From: Prorocentrum cordatum
Lineage: Eukaryota; Sar; Dinophyceae; Prorocentrales; Prorocentraceae
Assembly (NCBI GenBank): GCA_963575745.1
Contig: CAUYUJ010004335.1
Coordinates: forward strand, 793,356-857,355
Direction of reading: 5' to 3'
Length of the DNA stretch: 64,000 bases
Below are positions 16,731 through 25,412 of this stretch, piece after piece. Position 1 is the first letter of the stretch. Every line of letters begins with the position of its first letter. Both the position numbers and the translations under genes were made by a program. A model generated the notes under the pieces. It had not been told where the DNA came from, ran no database searches, and saw only the letters and a list, made by a program, of their open reading frames with translations.

Positions 16731-17523
16731 CACCACCACCACCACAGCCACCACCACCACCACCACAACAACAACCCACCAGCGCCACCACCACAACAAC
16801 CCACCACCATCACCACCACAGTCTACCACACCACCACGCCACCACCGCCACAACCACCACCACCACAACCCACCACCACCACAACAAACCACACCACCAC
16901 CACCACCACCGCCACCACCCCAACCACCATCACCTCCACAAACCACCGGCACCACCACCACCGCCACCAACACCACCACAAGCCACCACACTACAACGAC
17001 CACCACCACCGCCACCACCACCATCACCACAACAACCCACCACCACCAACACCAAAAACTACCAGCACCACCACCACCAAACCACCACCACCACCAACAA
17101 CCACCACCACAACCACTACCACCACCACCATAAACACCACACCACAACAACCCACCACGACAACCCACCCACCACCACAACCACCACCACCACAGCAAAC
17201 CACCACCACAACCACCACCATCACCGCCACCACCACGACAACCCACCACCACCACAACCACTACAACCCACCACCACTACAACCACCACCACCACCACCA
17301 CCACCACCACCACAGCCCACCACACCACCACCGCCACCACCACCACCACAACAACAACCTCCACCACCACCACAACCACCACCATCACCACAAATCGCTA
17401 CACAACCACCACCAAAAACGCCACCACCATTACCACCTCAACCCACCACAACCACCACCACACCATTACCAGCACCATCACCACCACCGCCACCACCACC
17501 GCAGCCCACCACCACCACCACCA
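16731..17523 (+). repeat. CAC/ACC trinucleotide-type tract, about 790 bp
   Basis: The stretch consists almost only of C and A with occasional T and G (CCACCA, CCACAA, ACCATC variants). It is open in several frames as His/Thr/Pro runs on the plus strand and Val/Gly/Trp on the minus strand; those frames are not genes. It abuts the outer end of the candidate LTR. Confidence 0.95.
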
Positions 17524-17968
17524 CCTCGGGGAGGCCCCAAGAGCCGCCCAAGAAGCGCCCAGGAGGCTTCACAAATGCCCTTCTGAAGCCTCCGAGAGCC
17601 CTCCGACGAGACCCCAAGAGGCATCCATTGGGACCCTGACCCTAAACCAAGGCACGGTGGCAGAGCGTCGTCGTCGTCGTCGTCGTCATCGTCGTTGCCG
17701 TGATCCTCGCCGACGCTCCCCGCCGCCGCCGCCCGCCGCCGCAAGCGCTGGCGCCGGCCCAGCAAAGGAAGTCGTCGCCCCCGCCGTCGCCTCCAGCCGC
17801 CGCCGACGCAGGCGCTGGCCCGAGGAAAGGAAGAAAGGAAAAGTAAGGGAGGGGGGAGGGGAAAGGGGGCGGGGGGGGCGTTGACCCCCCCCCCGTCACG
17901 GGAAGGGGTGGGGGGGGTCCGGTTCCACATTCTGAAAAGGTTGGGCTGGCTACGCTAGCCGCGACCGC
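17524..17968. other. GC-rich spacer with CGT repeat and G/C runs
   Basis: It holds a few copies of the degenerate CCAAGAGGC-type motif (17530-17625), a CGT microsatellite (about 17668-17700), and strong G-runs (17849-17880) followed by C-runs. No gene recognised. Confidence 0.6.
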
Positions 17969-18851
17969 TCACGGTGAAAGAAAGGGTGGAGGGGGAGGAT
18001 CGAAGAGGGCACCGATGAGCTCAATTCGAAGGGGCGGCGGATCTCGAGCGCAGGGACCGAAAGGGCGAGGTCCGCGGTCGTTCGGCCTCGGCAGACGACT
18101 CGACGCCAGAAACTGCCAAGTGGCCGTCAACAGAAGGTCGCCAACAAACTCTGCGAAAAGCCGGATCTTACTGCGACGGGGCTCTGAGAGGTCGGCGAGA
18201 AACCTGCCCGCGCCAACCTCTTGGATGTAAATCTCTAACATTCGACTCGAGGACCATCTACCCCTGTAGCGAACCCAGTCTGGAGAATCTGTGTCAATAC
18301 CAAAACGTGGCCCCTTCCAGGATGGATGGACGCGGGTGCGATGCCAGCCCTGTCCGAATGCTGAATTCAAAAAAAAAGCCACGAGATAATCTAGACAAGT
18401 TCTGAAGGCTCGGGCACCACCGTGCAGGAGGGGTACGAGGGGAGGCCCGAAGGGGGAGGGCCTGGAAGAAAAACGCCACTTTGGGAACATCAATCCTGGC
18501 ATGCTCACGGCGCGCGCCCAAGCGTCTCAGTTTTGGCGCGCCGACGCGTGCGCACATAGCCTGCAGCCGCTCGAGCGAGCGAGAGGGAAGCACGAGGTCC
18601 CCCATCCTCAGTCTCAGGAGCTCGAACGGCCTCATCATGCCGAAGAAGCTCAGGGGCAGGCAGCTGGCCACGTCATACCAGCCCCAGGTCAGTGCCAGGC
18701 TCACGGACGCGAGCAGCAGCGCCTCCAGCATCGCCTGGTGGTTCGAGCGAGCCCGGCGCGAGGTGCTTCCGGGTGCGGGAGGTGTCCCGCGCCGCGTCGA
18801 GCCGATGTCGCAAGGCCCGGTTGACTTCGACCACAGCGTTGATCGTCTCAT
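17969..18851 (-). pseudogene. Tyrosine recombinase (phage-integrase fold), frameshifted
   Basis: The upstream frame (18851 to about 18470) has the box I arginine in FFGMMRPFELLRLRMGDL (R74, near 18632). After a frameshift the downstream frame (18508 to 17969) ends with DWVRYRGRWSSSRMLEIYIQ, in which the Tyr near 18229 is the expected nucleophile. Box II should lie between them: the frame that ends at 18294 reads RPSILEGATFWY where relatives have an S-L-R-R-G-G-A-T type motif, so its arginine appears lost. Such recombinases integrate a circular DNA copy without target-site duplication. This copy cannot be active. Confidence 0.7.
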
Positions 18852-19499
18852 CGAAGTCGCGGCGGCTCCTCGTAGCGCCGCGCAGGAACTGGCCGTGCTT
18901 GGCCATGTGGCGAGCCACCATCGCAGGATCCATCAGGATGAAGAGGTCTAAGCAGGGGCCGCCGCAGCCCCCCAGCCAGCGCTGGAGCTGCGAGACGAGG
19001 GCCGCGCGGCGCGCCTGCACGGCAGGTGCTGGGCCGCGCGTCGCCGCCAGGTCGGCTTTCGCGGGGCGGGCGGTCGGCGGGCGCGGCGCGGCGGCGCGGC
19101 CCAGCAGCCGCAGCGGCGGCGCCAGGGGCCCGAAGAGGCGGCTGGGGGCACGCCAGGGCCGCGCCGAGGGTCACCCGCCGCGGGCCGCAGGGGGCATCCC
19201 CGGGAGGCTGGCTGGCCGTGCCAGGGTGGAGCCGGGCCGTCACCGGACCAGGGGGGCGAAACCGCCCTGCTCGCCTCCGGGGGGCGCCAGTCCGCGGGGC
19301 CCTCTCCAGGGGCGCCCAGCGCGGGGTCGCGAACCAGCGGGCGAGGGGCCAGCCGAAGGGGCCTTCGCCACCACAGGCGCGCCACCAGCCAAGCTCACCG
19401 CGACTGCTGCCGGCGCTGCAGCGGGGGCGCGGCCCAGGTGCGACAAGCCGAGGCGCCCCCCGTCTCTTGGCTGGCCAGCCAAGGCGGAGGGGCCAGCGT

Positions 19500-19917
19500 C
19501 GCCTCGGCCCCTCTCTCGGGCCAGGCTGCTCGCTGGGTCGCGGGGCGCACGCGACGGGGCGTCGGCGAGAAGTGGCGCCCGGCGCGCGTGCCCGCAGCCA
19601 GCTGCCAAGGGGGCCCGCCTTCTCAAGAGCTTTTTAATCGCGGTCAAGGCGGATCGGCCCTTGCTGATGGCCCCGATCGAAACTCGGGAGTCCAGGACAA
19701 GGTTGCGCTTGCAATCGGGAAATCGGAGGCCCTGCTCGTCAGCCGCATCGCAAGCCGCGTCGATCTCCAGCAGGTTGATGTGGAGAGGCCTGCGACAGCG
19801 GCGGCGGTGGTGCAGCTGCCAAGGAGCGGCGCTGACGCAATCGTTGAGCCAGAGGGCCTCCCTCGGAAGCCCCAGGAGGCGCTCCACCCTCTCCCAGAGG
19901 CGGGGTCGCCTGGTCAA
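19500..19917 (-). pseudogene. DIRS-type RNase H domain
   Basis: Residues 46-56 read HINLLEIDAAC (Glu near 19767), residues 71-80 RNLVLDSRVS (Asp near 19692), then AISKGRSALTAIKKLLRR and LLADAPSR (Asp near 19563). These match the INxLEL, LxxDSxV, KGRS and NPADxPSR landmarks of RNase H in DIRS/Ngaro-like elements. The segment after KKLLRR is short, suggesting a small deletion or a local frame change before ADAPSR. The domain starts where the methyltransferase-like part ends. Confidence 0.7.
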
Positions 19918-21116
19918 GGTTCTCGGGAACGAGCTGGGCCAGCGCGGCGCAGTAGCCGTGCGGGTAGAGCGCGACCTTGGGGGTCAGGCCGCCCAAGGGC
20001 GGCGCACTTGTGCCCTCCACGGCAGCGCCGGGCAATCGACGCCAGCCAGGGGCCCCGGACCGCCACGAGGCTCGCGCGCTTCGTCCAGGGCGCGCCGAAC
20101 TGGCACATCGAGAGGTCGAACCTTTCTAAGACGTCGTGCGACAGCAAGAACTGGACGATGCCCGCGCGCCAGGAATCTGCATGGGGGCGCTCGTGTAGCC
20201 CAGTGCCGCAGCCAGAGAGCAGCTGCGCGAGCTGCGCCAGCATGCCAACTCTGAAGAGGACGTCGCCCAGCTTCGTGGGCCGGGGGGGCGGGGCAAAGCC
20301 CCAGGGCCGAGTCCTCGACTGGAGCCTCGGGTGCCTCGCGATGGAGAAGCTGGTGAGCGGCGCCCGCGAGATGGTCATTCTCGCGCGCCTCCGCAAGATC
20401 ATCCTGATGATCCACTCCGCGAGGCGCGAGTCGGCCAGGTCGCAGTACTCGAGGTGATTGATATCGATCCTCGGGCTGAAGGCCCGGCGCAAGAGGTAGC
20501 TCATGAGCCTGGCTTCCTCCCCGCAGCAGAGCTCCACCGCGTCGAAGTGCTCGACGAGCGGGGCCGACGGGTCGACCGCCCCCGGCGGCGGGGCAGCGTT
20601 AACTCTCTTCCAGGTCCCGCAGGAAGCCGCCGCCCTCCTGGCGGGCCAGGGCGGCCCGGCCAGGAGGGTAGAGCCACGTCCGAGCTCCGCGCTGCCCCCG
20701 CTGGCGCCAGAATGCGCGGGCCGCGGGCGCGGGGCAGGCGCCTTGACCGACGCCCCGGCTATGTGCGAGGCGCTCGAGGCCAGCGCGCGAGGGCCCCGCC
20801 CCGCGGAGAGGTCAGGGGCCATCAGAGGCAACGGGGCGGCGAACAGGGAGCACTCGTTGCAGGCGGCGCCGCTCAGCTCGAACACCTCGCGCGGGCCCCT
20901 CTGCGGGTCGACCTCCTCGCAGCAGCGGTGGAGGAGCGAGAGGGCGGGCAGCCGAGACAGAAAAGCGAAGAGGCCCATGCCGAGGTGCCGCCGCAGGACC
21001 AGCGTGATCGCGCGCCGGCCGCGGGCCAGGGACAGGCCCATCCAAGCCGGCGCCAGCCGCCGCGCGCGGGAGGCGCCGACGAGCCGGTCGTGGCCGCGAA
21101 GCTCCGCCCCAATCAC
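19850..21116 (-). pseudogene. Methyltransferase-like domain of the YR element
   Basis: Residues 191-201 (near 20546) read FDAVELCCGEE, in the place of the SAM-binding motif I. CDLADSRLAEWIIRMIL, APLTSFSIARHPRLQS, LHERPHADSW, DLSMCQFGAPWTKR and ARRCRGGHKCAAL follow to about 19997. The series matches a protein family I know from dinoflagellate repeats whose motif IV is normally PPCTTFS; here it is APLTSFS, so the Pro-Cys is gone. The last part continues in another frame (20035 to about 19914: LTPKVALYPHGYCAALAQL). Residues 1-190 are lower-complexity Ala/Arg/Pro. Likely a former DNA methyltransferase; the base specificity is unknown. Confidence 0.6.
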
Positions 21117-21131
21117 CGTCGACAGCGCCCT

Positions 21132-22081
21132 TCACCTCCTCGAGCTAACCTTCAGGCCGGCGTCGGCGACAGCCAGGCTGAAGCGGTCGCCCAGCGCGAC
21201 GCCCTCCCAGGCGGCCCCTGCGGGCGCCAGGTGGCCGCTGAGCATCCGCCGCTCTGGCGGGGGGCCCCCCGCCTGGGAAGGCGGCCGCGCGCGAGGCTCA
21301 GGCGCCGAGTCTGGAGCGCTCAGGCATCCCACGATAAGCCCGCCATGGCAGGTGGCAACCTTCTCGGGGAAGTCGCGGCCTTCCTGGTGGCAGGGGCTCC
21401 GCGGCCGGCCCAGCGCGGTGAAGCCCTTGTAGAGCCTCGGCGGGAGCGGGAGGGCGACGTCGCTAGTGCGAGCCATCTCGTCGGCGCAGCCGAAGCTGGA
21501 TAGAAGTCCCGAGGCCGCCGGCCCGCGCGCGCAGGACGTCGCCTGCGAGCGCCTCCAAGCCCGCCAGCATGGTGGCGCTCTGGGCCAGCTAGGAAAAGCC
21601 GACCAACGGCAGCTCGGCCGCATTGCGGGCCATCTGGTCGAAGGCGACCCTCTGCGCATGCGCGCCCTTAAACGCGGGGAAGAGGGTGCCTCGCAGCGCG
21701 GGCGGGGAGTCGGTCGCGGCTAGCAGCTCCAGGCTCCAGGCGCCCCATGTCCTCCAGGTGCTGCAGGGGGTCGCAGGGCTCGCCGCGCTGGCGAGCTGGC
21801 CAGGGAGGGGCGGGCCGAGCCGGGGGGGCCGCAGCCTGCGCCGGGGGGCCCGCCCCAGGCCCGCCCCGCGCCAGCAGCTCCGGCCCCGGGAAGGTGGCGG
21901 CCGAGAAGGGGGCCAGGAAGTTCAGAGGGTCGAAATGACGCTGTGGCGCTCGGACTCGGCGACGGGGGCCTTGCCCGGGTCGATGGCTTGCCCTTCGCTG
22001 TCGGGAGAGGGCGCCGAAGCGCCCGATGGGGGCTTGCATCGCATTCGGGAGGTAGTCGAGGAGAACCTCGGCCTGCTCCAC
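21132..22081 (-). pseudogene. Fragments between gag-like and methyltransferase parts
   Basis: Two open stretches (22081-21668 and 21659-21132) in different frames lie upstream of the methyltransferase-like domain. Only short pieces look like protein (VLLDYLPNAMQAPIGRFGAL, MARTSDVALPLPPRLYKGF, KVATCHGGLIVGCLSAPD). The composition is Ala/Arg/Pro/Gly-rich. No domain recognised; this is where an RT would be expected in a DIRS element, and none is visible. Confidence 0.35.
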
Positions 22082-22133
22082 GCTGCCCCCGTGCCATTAC
22101 AGGGGCCGGCGCATCGGTCGCGCGTGCTTATCC

Positions 22134-22988
22134 TCAGCCTGGGCGCCATCTCGAACTGAGACTGACTGGGGGGGGCCCAGCGCGGCCGCGCGGCGGGCAG
22201 CTCCTCGCATCGCCCAGGTGCAGGTGGGAGAGAGCGAGGACGACAGCGTTGGCCCACAGATGCTCGACGCGGGTGCAAAGCCGTCTCCCGCGCCAACGCG
22301 CGCCCCGCGGGGGGGCGCCAGCAGCCTGCCCGAAGGGCCGGGGGCGACGCCTTCCTCGCCCTTCGGCGCCAGCGTCGGCGCCAGCTTCCGCTCTGCGCCC
22401 TCGAGGGCCAGGGCGTCCTTCGCGCGATCGCCGCCGTGGCCCGCTCGGGCGAGGTCGGGCGCTGCGCGCGGGCGCCTGGCGGATGGAGGTCCAGGGCGGC
22501 TCGGGGAGGCGGGCCATCAGCCATGCCGACGCCCGGCGCCGCTCCCGCCAGGCAGCCTGCTCCGACGCGCAGAGGAGGAGATCCAGCCGGGCCTCGGCGG
22601 CACGCCGCGACCCGCGCTCCATCCGGTCGAACACCTCCGCCGCGCCGAAGACCAGGGGCGCCGACGACCTCGCCCGCCCGAAAGGGGCGTTGCGACCGAA
22701 GCAATTGCGGGTCGCGTCGCTCGCGCCCTCCTCGCTCGCAGCGCCCGCCATGTTGAGCTGGCGGTTCTGCCGCGCCAAGGCGGAGACGCCCTGCGGGCTC
22801 TGTTGGGCCCGGCGACGGAAGAGCTCCAGCGCGGCGGCTCCGCGCGCGCCTCCGAGCCCCACGCCGGCGCTCTCGCCGAAGCCGTCGCCGCGCCCGCCGC
22901 CCGACGGGAGGGCCAGCGCGCCCGGCGCTCGCCCCCCGCCCATGGCCGGGGCGCCATGCAACGACGTCTGCTGGGACAGCAGGGCCAT
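22134..22988 (-). pseudogene. Gag-like helical segment of the YR element
   Basis: The first 155 residues look helical and protein-like (LELFRRRAQQSPQGVSALAR, EVFDRMERGSRRAAEARLD, RASAWLMARLPEPPW). They recall the N-terminal helical region found ahead of RNase H/YR modules in dinoflagellate repeats (memory, not a search). The rest is Arg/Gly/Pro-rich and doubtful. A capsid-like role is inferred from its position. Confidence 0.35.
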
Positions 22989-23666
22989 CAGCTGCTCCTC
23001 GCGGCCGCAATAGGGCCCGGGGCCGAGCCCGGGCGCGGAGGCCCCGCAGCGGCGCCCGCCGGAGGTGGGCCCGGGCCCCGCTTGCGCAGGGACTGGGGGC
23101 CCGCCGCCGAGGGGGGGGGCCCGCGGGGCCGGGCGCCGTCGGGCTCGCGAAGGGAGGAACGGGTTCGCCGCGCCTCCCCTTGAGCAGGGGCTGACCGCCC
23201 CGGCATTCCTATTCTAGCCCTACCATGAAATGTTCTTAGAGCCCAAACATGTTCTCATGACAAAAACAATGCTCTTAGAACATAGGCCCGACGTGTTAGC
23301 GCTTCGCCGCTGCTCGATCCCCAGCGGCAGCGGAGCGGCGGGGGCCCGGCGGCCGCCGCCGCAGCGTGCGCCGCTGGCAGACCCAGGGGGGCCAGCACTC
23401 CGCGGGCCGCGGCCGCCGGCCCGGGCGGAGGCGGGGGGCTGGCCGAGCGAGCGCCCCGCTCGGGGCCCCATGAACGCCCCGCTCGGGGCCGCCCGGGCGA
23501 CGCGCCGCGGAGCCCTGCGACGGAGGAGGCCCTGCAGACGCACGAGCGCCCCCTGCAGGCGGTGCCTGAAGGCCAGGCAGCGGCGCCGAGCAGATGAACA
23601 TCCGAGGCCCCCGCGGACCCCTCATGCCGTCGAGGTCCGCGGGTCTAGTCAACGGGATCTCCGTCG
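22989..23666. other. GC-rich segment, no gene seen
   Basis: A strongly GC-rich stretch interrupted by an AT-richer island at 23215-23290 that carries an inverted repeat. The overlapping open frames on both strands are Ala/Arg/Pro/Gly-rich and typical of GC-rich non-coding DNA. It may be a decayed part of the surrounding element. Confidence 0.5.
23230..23283. repeat. Inverted repeat, 13-bp arms
   Basis: ATGTTCTTAGAGC at 23230-23242 pairs with GCTCTTAGAACAT at 23271-23283 at 12 of 13 positions, with a 28-base spacer. The spacer contains another CATGTTCTCATG near-palindrome. The base composition differs sharply from the flanks. Confidence 0.7.
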
Positions 23667-23701
23667 TCTCTCTCTCTCTCTCTCTCTCGCTCTCGCTCTC
23701 G

Positions 23702-23746
<45 letters not shown>

Positions 23747-23788
23747 AAGAAAAGGAAGAAGAAGAAGAAGAAGAAGAAAAAGAAGAAT
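23667..23788. repeat. TC dinucleotide and AGA trinucleotide microsatellites
   Basis: A CT/CG-interrupted TC tract (about 23667-23744) passes directly into an AGA/GAA tract (about 23745-23788). The minus-strand frame through it gives a Leu-rich false membrane segment, which should be ignored. Confidence 0.95.
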
Positions 23789-23820
23789 CATGAGAAGAAA
23801 CATAATAAACCACATGAGCA

Positions 23821-24530
23821 TCAACTTTTGGCGATCCGCGCGGATTTCTTGGATCCGCGCCCGGGCCCTCCCCGGGGGCGGCGCGCGGGCCGCGGGCAGG
23901 GCCGCCGGCATTCTGGAGGGAGCTCCGCCAGACTCCAGGGCCGAGACGCGTTCCAGGAGCGCGCTCTGGCCCGCGAGGATCTGCTCCAGGACCTGCTACT
24001 GCTGGGAAGCCGAGCGGGGGCCTTGCGCGCGCCTGGTTTCGGACGCACCGGGCCCGCCGCCTCCGCCTGCAAAGCCTCGCGCCGCCTCTTCAGCTCATCC
24101 ACCTCGGCAGCGAGCCTCCGCGCCTCCTCGAGTGCGTCGGCCCGCTGCTGCTCCGCGAACTCGCCCGGCGGCGTTGCGGCGGCGGCTGGGAAAGGGGGGG
24201 CGCCCCCGGAGAGCCGCGCGGCGGGCCCAACCCCAGCGGGTCGCTGGCTGCAGCCCGGGGGCCAGGGGAGGGCGGAGCAGCGTCCCGAGTCCCGGCTGGA
24301 GGCCACCCCCGCGCGGACAAACCGCCCGACGGCTCGAGATCGGGCCCGGGCCCCGCGCCCTGCAGGGAATCCAGGGTTGCCAACGTCTCGGGGGGGGCGG
24401 CCCCAAGGGCAGCCATCGGCTCGGGCCACCAGACGTCGTCGTGGAAGGCGGAAACCTGGCCGTCGGTGGGCGGGGCAGTGGCGAAGCGCCGCACCAGGGC
24501 GCCCGGCGTCTCCACGATCTCGGCAGAAAT
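23821..24530 (-). pseudogene. Coiled-coil segment of the YR element N-terminal region
   Basis: In one minus frame (about 24165-24057) the sequence EFAEQQRADALEEARRLAAE and the following VDELKRRREALQ form a clear short coiled coil. In another frame (24515-24090) ETPGALVRRFATAPPTDGQ and VSAFHDDVWWPEP look like genuine protein. The two together suggest one ORF broken by a frameshift near 24200. No known enzyme domain. Confidence 0.4.
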
Positions 24531-25412
24531 GAGCTGGCCATCGAGCGGCGCGCCGACGCAATCCCAGGCCGGCAGCTGCGCCGTCTCCTAGGCCGCGACG
24601 AGCCGCCCACCTGGTACCACCGCCGCCGTCGAGAGGTCGTCTGCCCGCGCACCCCACCCACGGCGCTGGCAGCAGGAGCCGGCAGCAGCGTGGAGGCGAC
24701 CGCGTACTGGGGCGTGGACTGCTCGAACCAAGCCTCGGGGTCCTCCACATCCCCGTCGCCCGTGTCGAAGACGTCCTCCTCGAAAGCCATTTTCGCCAGC
24801 GGTGGAGCGGAGGGGGCACCGGCGTGCCGTGGCGGATGCCCTCCTCGATGAAACCCGAGACCGCCTCGCCCTCCGAGGCGAAGCGGCGTAGGCGGTCCCC
24901 GCGGAAGCAGCGGTAACCGCCGATCCGCCTGGCGATGGCGCCCCAGGCACGCCTGGCGCCGCAATGGACCCCCGCGAGCTCGGGGGCCGCCGGGCTCGCC
25001 CAGACCGCGTATAGGCCCAGGCTTCGGTACGCGCAGCCCGGGGCGCGTGGGGCGGGGCGGCCGAAGCCGCGCAGGGCACGGCGACCTTGGGTTCCGCCTC
25101 GGGTTCTGTCTGCGTGCCCACGTCGAGGCGCGCCTTGCCCGCTCCAAGGGCAGCTGCGACCGGCAGGAGGCCAGTCCCATGAGGGGTCACGTTCACGTTC
25201 ACGGTCTGGACGGCCGCGCTAGCCGCCGAGCCGCCAGGACGGCCCGCGGCCTCGGCCGAGAGGGGCGCTCGCACCCGCCGGCCGCGCGAGGACGCCGCCG
25301 CCGGCAGAAGCGAGACGAGCATCCACCAGCGAAGCAGGGAGGCTTGGCAACTCGGGGGCGGCCGGCGAACGAGAGCTTGAAACCAGAGCCCACGCGCGTC
25401 TAGGAATCGCAA
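24530..25412 (-). pseudogene. N-terminal ORF remnant with RNase H1-N-like domain
   Basis: In the minus frame covering about 25030-24830 the sequence reads LGLYAVWASPAAPELAGVHC, GARRAW, YRCFRGDRLRRFASEGEAVS and GFIEEG. The spacing of YAVW, G-V-H, C-G-A, RRFASEGEA and F matches the RNase H1 N-terminal/caulimovirus VI domain (an RNA-DNA hybrid-binding fold: Y-x-V, G-x-Y, G, F-x-S-x-E-A). Adjacent frames supply the flanking parts (TVNVNVTPHGTGLLPVAAAL upstream; MAFEEDVFDTGDGDVEDPE downstream), so at least two frameshifts are needed. The start was not identified. Confidence 0.45.

Larger units (their letters stand above)
12..16732 (-). mobile_element. Giant Ty1/copia-like LTR retrotransposon, decayed, 3' end outside window
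   Basis: Read right to left, the sequence gives a candidate LTR, primer site, Gag with CCCH fingers, integrase, RT and RNase H in copia order (IN before RT). Coding sequence then continues for about 7.6 kb past RNase H to the left edge of the window. Most segments lie in one reading frame and are separated only by single stop codons (around 14903, 10277, 9470, 8906, 6059, 4643 and 2861) or by short frameshifts (around 16335, 16030, 13840, 12930, 8690, 8120, 7020 and 2560). This is the pattern of one long polyprotein that has decayed. No aspartic-protease D-S/T-G motif was found at the expected place. The downstream part is assigned to the element because strand, spacing and decay pattern match; the missing 3' LTR means this is inference. 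Confidence 0.82.
16543..16732 (-). repeat. Candidate 5' LTR (190 bp)
   Basis: In element orientation the segment starts TGCGAATACAACC and ends CCATACACA, so it has TG...CA ends. It is followed directly by a primer-site-like sequence and, 65 bases further, by the gag start. It contains AT-rich promoter-like motifs near its 5' end and a long hairpin in the middle. The outer end coincides with the start of the CAC tract at 16731. Only one copy is in the window, so the LTR identity rests on position and ends, not on a repeat match. Confidence 0.55.
17969..25412 (-). mobile_element. Decayed tyrosine-recombinase retroelement (DIRS-like: MTase-RNase H-YR)
   Basis: Minus-strand coding fragments in several frames give, 5' to 3': an RNase H1-N-like segment, a coiled coil, a gag-like helical part, a methyltransferase-like domain, an RNase H with DIRS-type motifs and a tyrosine recombinase. 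The order RNase H then YR fits DIRS-type elements; the methyltransferase-like domain precedes RNase H here. No RT motif could be found, so the RT is lost, too decayed to see, or absent from this family. A dinucleotide/trinucleotide tract interrupts it at 23667-23788. The outer boundaries are approximate. Confidence 0.65.

Noticed and set aside
16544-17884. Open frames of 310-450 residues rich in His, Thr and Pro
   Set aside because: They are translations of the CAC/ACC tract; no start context, no domain, and open in several frames at once.
23645-23911. Minus-strand protein with a Leu-rich membrane segment
   Set aside because: It is the AGA/TC microsatellite read in the Leu/Glu-Arg frame.
18692-25403. 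Long plus-strand frames in the 18.7-25.4 kb GC-rich region
   Set aside because: Ala/Arg/Pro/Gly-rich antisense shadows of the minus-strand element; no motif.
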